Shown piece by piece: positions 42,235 through 50,521 of a DNA stretch of 64,000 nucleotides (the stretch's first letter is position 1; each line of letters starts with the position of its first letter). A model generated the notes under the pieces. The model searched no databases. It was given only the letters and a program-made list of their open reading frames with translations, and had not been told where the DNA came from. The position numbers were made by a program, and so were the translations under genes. The DNA comes from DATBGO01 sp050011895. GTDB lineage: Bacteria; Actinomycetota; Actinomycetes; Streptosporangiales; Streptosporangiaceae. The stretch covers positions 62,001 through 126,000 of the forward strand of contig JBEKIF010000004.1 of NCBI GenBank assembly GCA_050011895.1. Direction: 5' to 3'.

Positions 42235-43047
42235 ATGGCGACAGCGACGAAGCTGCACGTTCTGGACTGCGGTGCGATGAGCTGTGATCTGACCTGGCTG
42301 CTGCTCAAGCCGGGGCGCAGCATCCGGACGAGGCAGGACAAGGACCGTCCGGTCGAGTGGTATCCGTGCACGACTCACGCCGTCGTTGTCGAGACGCCGG
42401 AGGGCACGATGCTGTGGGACACCAGCTGCCCGCGGGACTGGGAGTCCCGCTGGGAGCCCACCGGGCTGCAGGATTTCTTCCCCTACGACCAGGTCAGCGA
42501 GGATCAGTATCTCGACTCACGGCTCCGCCAGCTCGGCATCTCCGTCGGCCAGCTCGACTATGTCGTCCTGTCCCACCTGCATTTCGACCATGCGGGCAAT
42601 GTGCGGATATTCGAGGGCGCCGGTCCGCGCCTTGTCGTGAACGACAAGGAGAAGGAATGGGCCTTCGGTTACTCGGGTGCCTTCAACGGCGCCCACCTGA
42701 AGGCCGACTACGAGGGCCTTGAGTTCGAGACCGTGTCCGGGGACGCCGAGTTCCTGCCCGGCGTGACGTTCCTCGAGGCCCCTGGCCACACCCCGGGCAC
42801 CATGGCGATGAAGGTCGACCTTCCTGATACGGGAACGATGATCTTCACGTCGGACGCCGTTTACATGGGGGATTCCTACGGCCCGCCCGCCACGCCGGCG
42901 GCGATCGTCAACGACCTGTCCGCGTGGTACGCCTCGGTCGAGAAGCTTCGCGGGATCGCGGAGGCAACCGACGCCACGATGGTCTTCGGCCATGACGCGG
43001 AGCAGCTACGGTCGCTCCGCAGGGCCCCGGACGGGTTCTACGGCTGA
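42235..43047 (+). CDS. metallo-beta-lactamase-fold lactonase (AttM/BlcC/AHL-lactonase-like)
   Basis: A 270-residue MBL-fold hydrolase. The dinuclear metal site is SHLHFDHAGN (HxHxDH), then the distal His in LEAPGHTPG, the bridging Asp in FTSDAVYMGD and a His in VFGHDAEQ. The N-terminal KLHVLDCG and the size match AHL/gamma-butyrolactone lactonases of the AttM/BlcC type. The following gene encodes a hydroxyacid-oxoacid transhydrogenase-like enzyme, consistent with opening gamma-butyrolactone to gamma-hydroxybutyrate. The two genes are 11 bases apart. Confidence 0.85.
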   Translation: MATATKLHVLDCGAMSCDLTWLLLKPGRSIRTRQDKDRPVEWYPCTTHAVVVETPEGTMLWDTSCPRDWESRWEPTGLQDFFPYDQVSEDQYLDSRLRQLGISVGQLDYVVLSHLHFDHAGNVRIFEGAGPRLVVNDKEKEWAFGYSGAFNGAHLKADYEGLEFETVSGDAEFLPGVTFLEAPGHTPGTMAMKVDLPDTGTMIFTSDAVYMGDSYGPPATPAAIVNDLSAWYASVEKLRGIAEATDATMVFGHDAEQLRSLRRAPDGFYG

Positions 43048-43058
43048 GGAGGCCCAAC

Positions 43059-44348
43059 GTGAGCACGACCATGCCCGCTAACCCGGAGGCGATCTTCACT
43101 TACGGCGCGCCGCAGCTGAAGTTCGGGCCGGGCGCGTCCGAGGAGATCGGCTTCGACCTCAGCCAGTACGGCGTCAGGCGCGCCCTGGTGGTGACGGACC
43201 CCGGGGTGGCGGCGACTGGCACCCCGGACCGGGTGGCCAGCCAGATGGCCCAGTTCGGCATCGAGGCACACGTGTTCAGCGGGGTGCACGTGGAGCCGAC
43301 CGACGAGAGCATGGCCGCCGCGATCGCCTATGCGAGGGACAGCGGGCCATGGGATGCCTTTGTGGCCGTCGGCGGCGGGTCGAGCATCGACACGGCGAAG
43401 GCCATTAACCTGCTGCTGACCAATCCCGGCGAGCTGATGGACTACATCAACGTCCCGGTCGGTAAGGGCACCGCCCCGGTCAACCCGCTCTGTCCGCTGA
43501 TCGCGGTGCCTACCACCACGGGCACGGGGGCGGAGTCCACCACCATCTGCGTGCTGGATGTTCTGTCCCTGCACGTAAAGACCGGCATCAGCCACGCCCG
43601 GCTCCGGCCGACCCTCGCGGTGGTTGATCCGCTGCTGACCTTGACCCAGCCGGCCGGGGTTACCGCGTCGGCAGGCATGGACATCCTGTGTCACGCCCTT
43701 GAGAGCTACACCGCCCGGTGGTACACCAGCAACGAGCGCAAGCGCCCCGAGCAGCGGGTGCCGTACTGCGGGTCGAACCCGATCTCGGATATGTGGTCGG
43801 AGAAGGCGATGCGGCTGCTCGCGACCTCCTTCCGCACCGCGGTCCGCCATGGTGACGACGCCCAGGCCCGCGCGGACATGGCGATCGCGGCGACGTTCGC
43901 CGGGATGGGATTCGGCAATGCCGGGGTACACATCCCGCACGCGAACGCCTACCCGATCGCGGGCCGGGTCCGCGATTTCCACCCCAAGGACTACCCAGCG
44001 CAAGAGCCGATGGTGCCGCACGGCATGTCCGTCGCGCTGACCGCGCCGGAGGCGTTCCGGTTCACCTTCGAGGCCTCGCCGCAGCGGCATATCCAGGCCG
44101 CGCAGCTGCTGTCTCCCGGTGCCGACCAGCCGGCCGACGCCGCAGAGTTCCTCCCGTCGGTCCTCATCGGCCTGATGAAAGACATCGAGATACCGAACGG
44201 GGTCGCGGCGGTCGGTTTCACCGCCAGTGACATCCCTGGCCTCGTCGAGGGCACCATGAAGCAGCAGCGTCTGCTGGCTACCTCGCCCAAGGCGGTCACC
44301 GAGGACGACGCCGCGGGGATCTTCGCCCGGTCGATGGAGCTGTGGTAG
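43059..44348 (+). CDS. iron-containing alcohol dehydrogenase, hydroxyacid-oxoacid transhydrogenase-like
   Basis: A 429-residue group III metal-dependent alcohol dehydrogenase. The cofactor site is FVAVGGGSSIDTAKAIN, and PTTTGTGAESTT follows. Metal ligands lie in SAGMDILCHALESY and later in HIPHANAYPIAG and PHGMSVALTAP. The extra length after the metal ligands and sequence style are those of ADHFE1-type transhydrogenases, which oxidise gamma-hydroxybutyrate while reducing 2-oxoglutarate to D-2-hydroxyglutarate. A simple alcohol dehydrogenase (BlcB/AttL-like) is the alternative. Confidence 0.85.
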   Translation: MSTTMPANPEAIFTYGAPQLKFGPGASEEIGFDLSQYGVRRALVVTDPGVAATGTPDRVASQMAQFGIEAHVFSGVHVEPTDESMAAAIAYARDSGPWDAFVAVGGGSSIDTAKAINLLLTNPGELMDYINVPVGKGTAPVNPLCPLIAVPTTTGTGAESTTICVLDVLSLHVKTGISHARLRPTLAVVDPLLTLTQPAGVTASAGMDILCHALESYTARWYTSNERKRPEQRVPYCGSNPISDMWSEKAMRLLATSFRTAVRHGDDAQARADMAIAATFAGMGFGNAGVHIPHANAYPIAGRVRDFHPKDYPAQEPMVPHGMSVALTAPEAFRFTFEASPQRHIQAAQLLSPGADQPADAAEFLPSVLIGLMKDIEIPNGVAAVGFTASDIPGLVEGTMKQQRLLATSPKAVTEDDAAGIFARSMELW

Positions 44349-44350
44349 CG

Positions 44351-44788
44351 ATGCCCATCTATGAGCTCCGGTGCGGTCACGGGCATACGTTCGAGGTAAT
44401 CCAGTCCTTCACCGCGCGGCTACCCCCGTGCCCCGACTGCGGGACCGGGACCACGAAGATCCCGTCCCGGTTCGGCATCGCAGGCCGGGCAGCGCTCCCG
44501 CCGCCAGCCGAGGCCATGCCGCAGACCTGGCGCGGCACCTATGACGGGAACCGCGACTACATCACGTCGCTGCGGCGTACCGCCGAACAGCGCAGGAACC
44601 TCGAAGACCGCCATCCCGAGCTGGCCGGCGACCGCCGTCCTATCCTGGCCCACGAAGGACGATTCGAGGCCGCGCCGCTGCGGGCCGGTGACGCCCTGCC
44701 CGGCGAGCCGGCGGCGGCTGGCCGCAGCGGGCACCAGCACCACCAGCACGCCGGTAAGCACCCGCATCAGCATCCTCCCGCGCCCTGA
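44351..44788 (+). CDS. FmdB-type zinc-ribbon protein
   Basis: A 145-residue protein. It begins with a FmdB-like zinc ribbon (MPIYELRCGHGHTFEVIQ, then CPDCG). The first knuckle has one Cys plus His (CGHGH) rather than CxxC, so zinc may bind with a C/H mix. The rest is charged and flexible, ending in a His-rich tail (GHQHHQHAGKHPHQH), which could bind metals. The ATG at 44351 is preferred to GTG 44342. Small FmdB proteins often accompany amide or organic-acid catabolic enzymes; here it may help metal supply to its neighbours. Confidence 0.75.
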   Translation: MPIYELRCGHGHTFEVIQSFTARLPPCPDCGTGTTKIPSRFGIAGRAALPPPAEAMPQTWRGTYDGNRDYITSLRRTAEQRRNLEDRHPELAGDRRPILAHEGRFEAAPLRAGDALPGEPAAAGRSGHQHHQHAGKHPHQHPPAP

Positions 44789-44793
44789 TCGCT

Positions 44794-47679
44794 GTGACGC
44801 TGTCCGGCGCCCCCAGGAGCCGCGGCGGCCGACGCTGGCCGGCCAGTACCGGCGTGTCCTCGTCTGAGCTTGTGGCGGCCATCAGCCGGGCCGGTGTCAG
44901 CGATGTCAGCGGAAGCTCCCTGGACCGGGCCACCTACTCCTCGGACGCATCCGCCTACCGCGTTGTCCCGGCGGCTGTGGTGCGCCCGCGGCACGCCGAT
45001 GAAGTGGCAGCCACGCTCGAGCTGTGCCGCACCCTCGGTGCCCCGGTTACCTGCCGCGGCGCCGGGACGTCCATCGCCGGCAACGCGGTCGGGACCGGCG
45101 TTGTGCTGGACTTCAGCAGGCACCTCAACCGGGTGCGCAGCGTGGATGCCGACGCCCGCGCGGCGGCCGTTGAGCCGGGTGTCGTCCACGCGCGGCTGCA
45201 GAGCGCAGTTGCCCCGCTCGGCCTCCGGTTCGGGCCCGACCCGTCCAGCCACACCCGGTGCACGATCGGCGGGATGATCGGCAATAACGCGTGCGGCTCG
45301 CGGGCGCTGCGTTACGGGCGGACCTCGGACAATGTGCTTGCGCTCGACCTGCTGACCGCCGCCGGGCAGCGGCTCCGGCTCGGCGATCCTGGCGGCAAGC
45401 CCGATGCGGGCGCTCCAGCCGAACTGGCCGCGCTGCACGAAGTGGCCCGGTCCGGACTGGCCGCGATCCGGACGGAGCTGGGCCGCTTCGGCCGTCAGGT
45501 CTCCGGTTACGCGCTCGAGCACCTGCTGCCCGAGCACGGGTTCGACGTCCGGCGCGCGCTGGTCGGCAGCGAAGGCACTCTCGCGGTGGTCGTCGGCGCT
45601 ACCGTCCGCCTCGTCGAAGAGCCCCGGTGCCGCGCGCTCGCCGTGCTGGGCTACCCGGACATGGCCGCCGCGGCGGACGTCGTGCCCGACGTCCTGCGCC
45701 ATCTGCCTATCGCCTGCGAGGGCCTGGACTCACGCATCGTCGACGTGGTACGTACCTCGCGGGGCCCGGCCGCGGTACCGGGCCTGCCGCGCGGGTCAGG
45801 CTGGCTATTCGTCGAGTTCGCCGCAGACACCGTGGCCGACGCAGTTGCCTGTGCGGCCCGCGTGCTGCCGGACGCGGGTGCCCTGGACAGCGTGGTCGTC
45901 TCTGATCCCGGACACGCCAGTGCGCTGTGGCGGATCAGGGAGGACGGCGCCGGGCTCGCCGGGCGCACGCCGGGCGGCGCGCCTGCCTATCCCGGCTGGG
46001 AGGATTCGGCTGTCCCGCCCGCATCGCTCGGCCCCTACCTGCGTGAGCTGGAGGAGCTGCTCGGGCGGTACGAGCTGACCGGGATCCCGTACGGCCACTT
46101 CGGCGACGGCTGCCTGCACCTGCGGCTGGACTTTCCGCTGGAGGCACCCGACGGCGGCGAGGTGCTGCGGAGCTTCCTGCACGATGCTGCCCGGCTGGTC
46201 ACCCGCCATGGAGGCTCGCTGTCCGGGGAGCACGGTGACGGGCGGGCCCGCAGCGAGCTGCTGCCGATCATGTACTCGCCCGCGGTGCTGGAGCTCTTCA
46301 GCCGGGTCAAGTCAATCTTCGACCCCGGGGAGCTGCTTAATCCCGGCATCCTGGTCCGGCCGCGCCCGCTGGCTGCCGATCTGCGGGCCGGCCCGTCAAG
46401 GCCAGTCCGCGAGTCACTTGCGCTGGCCTACCGCCACGACCGGGGTGACTTCGCCGCCGCCGTGCACCGCTGCACCGGCGTGGGGAAATGCCGGGCGGAC
46501 TCAACAGCAACCGGCGGCGTGATGTGCCCCTCGTACCAGGCGACCAGGGATGAGGAGGATTCCACCAGGGGCCGGGCTCGCGTCCTGCAGGAAATGATCA
46601 ACGGCTCTCTGGTGACCGGGGGGTGGCGGGCTCCTGAAGTGCGCGCCGCCCTCGATCTGTGCCTGTCCTGCAAGGCCTGCGCAGCGGAGTGCCCGGCCGG
46701 GGTGGACATGGCTGCCTACAAGGCGGAGGTCCTGCACCAGGCTTACCGGCGTCGTCTCCGCCCGCGATCCCACTACGCGCTCGGCCAGCTGCCGCGCTGG
46801 GCCCGGCTGGCGTCGCTCGCGCCCGGTGTCGCGAATGCCGCGCTCACGGTGCCCCTGGTGGCTCGCGGTGCGCGGCTGGCGGCCGGCCTGGATCAGCGCC
46901 GGCAGCTGCCCGCGTTCGCGGCGACCTCGTTCCGCGCCTGGTACCGAGTTCACTCGCGGTCCCGCAGCCCGGGCGGCAAGCCGGTAGTGCTGCTGGCCGA
47001 TACCTTCACCAACTACTTCACGCCGGAGATCGGCGCGGCCGCGACCCGGGTGCTCGAGGACGCGGGCTTCAGCGTCTCGCTCTCGCACCGGGCCACGTGC
47101 TGCGCCATTACCTGGATCTCGACCGGCCAGCTGGACGCCGCTCACCGCATCCTGCGGCGCACCATCGAGGGGCTGCTCCCGGCGGCCGCAGCCGGTATCC
47201 CCATCGTGGGCCTGGAGCCCTCCTGCACGGCCACGTTGCGCTCGGACGCCATCGAGATCCTGGACTCTCCGGCCGCGGAGGCGGTAGCCGCCGCCGTCTG
47301 CACGCTGAGCGAGGTCCTGGCGGGCGCCCCTGACTGGCAGCCACCCCGCCTGTCCGGCCTGCCGGTGGTCGCCCAGCCGCACTGTCATCAGTCCGCGATT
47401 ATCGGCTGGGATGCCGACGCAGCACTACTGCGGCGCACGGGGGCGCAGGTCACCCGGGTCGCTGGCTGCTGCGGGCTAGCGGGCAATTTCGGAGTGGAGC
47501 GAGGGCACTACGATGTGTCTGTGGCTATCGCCGCAGCCGCCCTCCTGCCCGCGGTGCGCTCGGCAGGACGGGATACGGTGCTGCTTGCCGACGGGTTCTC
47601 CTGCCGCACCCAGCTAGCGGACCTGGCCGGCCGGCCGGGGATGCACATCGCCCAGCTGCTGGACGGCACGAGGCCATGA
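44794..47679 (+). CDS. FAD-linked oxidoreductase with Fe-S domain (D-lactate/D-2-hydroxyglutarate dehydrogenase type)
   Basis: A 961-residue two-part enzyme. The N-terminal half has a PCMH-type FAD domain (VTCRGAGTSIAGNAVG, GPDPSSHTRCTIGGMIGNN, LVGSEGTLAVV) and an FAD-oxidase C-terminal domain (YGHFGDGCLHLRL, SGEHGDGRARSELL). The C-terminal half has two [4Fe-4S] sites (CTGVGKC ... MCPSY and LCLSCKACAAECP) and two CCG-like Cys-rich segments (HRATCCAITW, VAGCCGLAGNFG). Such enzymes oxidise D-2-hydroxy acids and pass electrons to the respiratory chain. With the upstream transhydrogenase, D-2-hydroxyglutarate is a logical substrate (inference). Start GTG 44794. Confidence 0.9.
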   Translation: MTLSGAPRSRGGRRWPASTGVSSSELVAAISRAGVSDVSGSSLDRATYSSDASAYRVVPAAVVRPRHADEVAATLELCRTLGAPVTCRGAGTSIAGNAVGTGVVLDFSRHLNRVRSVDADARAAAVEPGVVHARLQSAVAPLGLRFGPDPSSHTRCTIGGMIGNNACGSRALRYGRTSDNVLALDLLTAAGQRLRLGDPGGKPDAGAPAELAALHEVARSGLAAIRTELGRFGRQVSGYALEHLLPEHGFDVRRALVGSEGTLAVVVGATVRLVEEPRCRALAVLGYPDMAAAADVVPDVLRHLPIACEGLDSRIVDVVRTSRGPAAVPGLPRGSGWLFVEFAADTVADAVACAARVLPDAGALDSVVVSDPGHASALWRIREDGAGLAGRTPGGAPAYPGWEDSAVPPASLGPYLRELEELLGRYELTGIPYGHFGDGCLHLRLDFPLEAPDGGEVLRSFLHDAARLVTRHGGSLSGEHGDGRARSELLPIMYSPAVLELFSRVKSIFDPGELLNPGILVRPRPLAADLRAGPSRPVRESLALAYRHDRGDFAAAVHRCTGVGKCRADSTATGGVMCPSYQATRDEEDSTRGRARVLQEMINGSLVTGGWRAPEVRAALDLCLSCKACAAECPAGVDMAAYKAEVLHQAYRRRLRPRSHYALGQLPRWARLASLAPGVANAALTVPLVARGARLAAGLDQRRQLPAFAATSFRAWYRVHSRSRSPGGKPVVLLADTFTNYFTPEIGAAATRVLEDAGFSVSLSHRATCCAITWISTGQLDAAHRILRRTIEGLLPAAAAGIPIVGLEPSCTATLRSDAIEILDSPAAEAVAAAVCTLSEVLAGAPDWQPPRLSGLPVVAQPHCHQSAIIGWDADAALLRRTGAQVTRVAGCCGLAGNFGVERGHYDVSVAIAAAALLPAVRSAGRDTVLLADGFSCRTQLADLAGRPGMHIAQLLDGTRP

Positions 47680-47738
47680 AAGCGCGGCGGCCCGTGCGGA
47701 AGGGCCGACGCCGGTGCTGTCGACAAGGATCACCTCGC

Positions 47739-47752
47739 GTGACCACGGTCAC
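47739..47752. promoter_or_regulatory. inverted repeat upstream of GH15 gene
   Basis: GTGACC-AC-GGTCAC, a 14-base perfect inverted repeat, sits 59 bases before the GH15 ATG. It may be an operator, but it is short and no promoter boxes could be tied to it. Confidence 0.3.
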
Positions 47753-47811
47753 CTGGTGGACGGGCGGCAGCCCCGCCTCCGGCGGCATTCACCGATGACG
47801 GGAGCCTGCTG

Positions 47812-49635
47812 ATGTCCACCACGCCGATTGCCGACCACGCCCTGCTGTCCGACCGCCACTCGATCGCCCTGGTGACAACCAGCGGCTCCGTCGACTGGCT
47901 CGCCTTCCCGCGCTTCGACAGTCCGTCGGTGCTGGGCCGGCTGCTAGGTGACGAGGCCGGGCACTGGCAGGTATCGCCGGTCGGCAGCTGGACCAGCAGC
48001 CGGCGCTACCTCGACCGGACGCTCGTTTTGGAGACGACATTCAGCACCACGGCCGGCACCCTCCTGCTGACCGACGCGATGGCGCTTGGCCCGGACAACG
48101 GCGGACACCGGGTCGGCAGAGACGTGCCCCACTTGCTGGTGCGCAGGCTCGCCTGCACTGAGGGCGAGGTCGAGGTCGAGGTCGACTACCAGCCCCGCCC
48201 CGAGTACGGGTTGATCGTGCCGCTGCTCAACAAGGTGGAGGGCGGCATCACCGCGCGCGGCGGTGCCGAATGGCTGGTCCTCACCGCTGACGGCCTGAGT
48301 CTCGACGGCCCGCGGGCCCACGGGCGGCGCAGGTTGCGGGCCGGTCAGGAGGTCTACCTCGCGGTGCACCGATCGACGCTGGAGGAGACCCCGGCCCATG
48401 TGTGGTCGCAGGCGGACCTCGCGGAGGTCCTGAACCGCACCGTCGAAGCGTGGCGTTCGTGGTCGGCCCTGCACCAGTCGTATGACGGCCCGTGGGCGGA
48501 CCTCGTGCACCACAGCGGCATCGTCCTGCAGGGGCTGTCCTTCCAGCCCAGCGGCGCCATCGTCGCCGCGGCAACGACGTCGCTGCCGGAGTCCGCCGGG
48601 GGTGAGCGCAACTGGGACTACCGCTATTCCTGGGTCCGCGACTCGAGCTTCACCATGGACGCTCTGTGGGTTGCCGCGTGCCCGGACGAGGCCGGCAACT
48701 TCTTCGCGTTCATGACCACGGCGGCCGCCTCGTCGGTGGGCCCGGATGCTGGGTTGCAGATTATGTTTGGCGTCGGGGGAGAGCACGACCTGTCCGAACG
48801 CGAGCTCAGGCACCTGCCTGGCTGGCGCGACAGCCGACCGGTCCGGGTCGGCAATGGTGCGTGGGAGCAGCAGCAGATCGACGTGTACGGGGAGCTGCTC
48901 GGGGCGGCCAGGCGGCTCGCCGACCAGCTCTCCGACCTCGACGACGACACCAAGCGCTTCCTGGTGGCGTGTGCCGACGCGGCCGCCACCCACTGGATGG
49001 AGAAGGACCAGGGCATCTGGGAGGTTCGCGGCGATCCTCGGCATTTCCTCTACTCCAAGGTCATGTGCTGGGTCGCGCTGGACCGCGCGCTGGCGCTCGC
49101 CGACCGCATCGGCGCCGTCGACCGGGTCGACCAGTGGAAGACGACGCGAAACGAGATCCGGGAGACCGTGGTCCGCGACGGCTGGAGCGAGCAGGCCAAC
49201 GCGTACACGCAGTACGTCGGCAGCACCGCGCTCGACGCCTCTAACCTGATGATGGCGAACGTCGGCTTCCTCCCGGCTGACGACCCGCGGATGCTCGCGA
49301 CCATCGACGCGATCGACGCGCGCCTTACCGATGACCGGGGGCTCGTCTACCGCTACCGAACGGAGGCGGGCGTCGACGGCCTCGCCGGCGGGGAGGGCAC
49401 CTTCCTCCTGTGCACCTTCTGGCTTGCCCAGGCGCTCGCCCTCGCGGGGCAGGTGGACCGGGCCCGCGCGGTGTTCGAGCGCGCGATCGCCTTCGTGAAC
49501 GACGTCGGCCTGCTCGCCGAGGAGGTCGACGCCGCTTCGGGTGAGCTGCTGGGCAACTTCCCGCAAGCCTTCAGCCACATCGGGCTGGTCAACGCCGCCT
49601 GGGCGATCTCGGAGGCGGAGCGCCGCAGCCGTTAG
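47812..49635 (+). CDS. glycoside hydrolase family 15 protein (glucoamylase/trehalase-like)
   Basis: A 607-residue GH15 protein. The N-terminal beta domain starts ADHALLSDRHSIALVTTSGSVDWLAFPRFDS (partly quoted: SDRHSIALV, GSVDWLAFPRFDS), followed by an (alpha/alpha)6 barrel with NWDYRYSWVRDSSFTMDAL, KDQGIWEVRG (first catalytic Glu) and LLAEEVDAASGELLGNFPQA (second catalytic Glu region). This bacterial group includes trehalases and glucoamylases. No signal peptide, so it acts inside the cell, maybe on trehalose. The ATG at 47812 has a GGGAG site about 10 bases upstream. Confidence 0.9.
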   Translation: MSTTPIADHALLSDRHSIALVTTSGSVDWLAFPRFDSPSVLGRLLGDEAGHWQVSPVGSWTSSRRYLDRTLVLETTFSTTAGTLLLTDAMALGPDNGGHRVGRDVPHLLVRRLACTEGEVEVEVDYQPRPEYGLIVPLLNKVEGGITARGGAEWLVLTADGLSLDGPRAHGRRRLRAGQEVYLAVHRSTLEETPAHVWSQADLAEVLNRTVEAWRSWSALHQSYDGPWADLVHHSGIVLQGLSFQPSGAIVAAATTSLPESAGGERNWDYRYSWVRDSSFTMDALWVAACPDEAGNFFAFMTTAAASSVGPDAGLQIMFGVGGEHDLSERELRHLPGWRDSRPVRVGNGAWEQQQIDVYGELLGAARRLADQLSDLDDDTKRFLVACADAAATHWMEKDQGIWEVRGDPRHFLYSKVMCWVALDRALALADRIGAVDRVDQWKTTRNEIRETVVRDGWSEQANAYTQYVGSTALDASNLMMANVGFLPADDPRMLATIDAIDARLTDDRGLVYRYRTEAGVDGLAGGEGTFLLCTFWLAQALALAGQVDRARAVFERAIAFVNDVGLLAEEVDAASGELLGNFPQAFSHIGLVNAAWAISEAERRSR

Positions 49636-49639
49636 CGTG

Positions 49640-49676
49640 CCCGCGTCGCGCTCGGCGCTAGCGCGGGTCCGGTTTT
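49640..49676 (+). terminator. probable terminator after GH15
   Basis: CCCGCG pairs with CGCGGG around an inner GCGC/GCGC stem (49640-49667) just 5 bases after the stop codon, and GGTTTTG follows. This is the clearest stem plus T-run in the window. Confidence 0.5.
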
Positions 49677-49732
49677 GTGAGCCGGTATCCGTGTAGGCCT
49701 TCGGCGAGCCAGGTAATGCCGCGGACAGTAAG

Positions 49733-50404
49733 TCAGGGGCGGCCGTGCGGTGGCTCGGAGATTCCCGTGTCGCGCCGCACCTGGATGGCGGCAGGGGAGT
49801 GGCTGTGGCGTATCCAGATGGCCACGTCGAGGATCCGCAGCAGGCTGGCGGCGGCCGCTGACGGCGGGCGCAGGGCTTCGACGTCAGCCCGCGCGGCCGG
49901 GTCCTGCAGGAGGCAGCGCAGCGATTCCCAGGTCCATCCCGGTACCCCGACCGCCTGGATCACCACCTTGTCGCTGACCGGGCACAGCCGGGGGCGCTTG
50001 CGGGCGAGAAGCTTCGACGCGGTGGCGGTGCCGATGCCGGGCATCCGGAGCAGGATGTCCCACAAGGGATCGACTGCCGCGAGGTCCTCGTCGGACGCTT
50101 CCCACAGGTCGACGTCAGTGCGGATCGCCGCGAGCAGACGCGAGATATTCCCGGCCCCGGTGCCGAGCAGCTGCCGTACCACATCCGGCCGCCAGGCGAT
50201 ATCCAGCAGGGAGACGGCCAGCAGATCATCGCCGGTCACCTGATCGCGGGGGTTACTGCCCAGGCAGCTGAAGGTCAGCCCGGGAAAGATCTCATCCGGG
50301 CGGAAGTAGGCGGCCACGGCACGTGGCAGGCCAGGGTCGGCCAGGCCATCGCGGAGCCGCTGGACGGCACCCCACACAGCGTCGTTGTCCGGCAAGGAAG
50401 CCAC
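49733..50404 (-). CDS. DUF6308-like protein with helix-hairpin-helix
   Basis: A 223-residue soluble protein. The central segment LLRMPGIGTATASKLLARKRP is a helix-hairpin-helix of the DNA-glycosylase type, and PVSDKVVIQAVG follows. The whole matches what is usually annotated as DUF6308 in actinobacteria. The HhH suggests DNA binding, but the catalytic residues of HhH glycosylases are not evident. It is transcribed alone, convergent with GH15. Confidence 0.7.
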   Translation of the reverse strand: MASLPDNDAVWGAVQRLRDGLADPGLPRAVAAYFRPDEIFPGLTFSCLGSNPRDQVTGDDLLAVSLLDIAWRPDVVRQLLGTGAGNISRLLAAIRTDVDLWEASDEDLAAVDPLWDILLRMPGIGTATASKLLARKRPRLCPVSDKVVIQAVGVPGWTWESLRCLLQDPAARADVEALRPPSAAAASLLRILDVAIWIRHSHSPAAIQVRRDTGISEPPHGRP

Positions 50405-50521
50405 AGTCCAGTATGGCGTGATAATCCATCATTCGTCAGAATGATCACCAGGTCACGCCTGAGCGTGAACGTGGTCAAATGCCGCGACTCGTCCCGGGCA
50501 GATACACCCGGGGCGCCAGCC

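Noticed and set aside
47944..49578. Minus-strand 544-codon frame
   Set aside because: Antisense to a clear GH15 gene.
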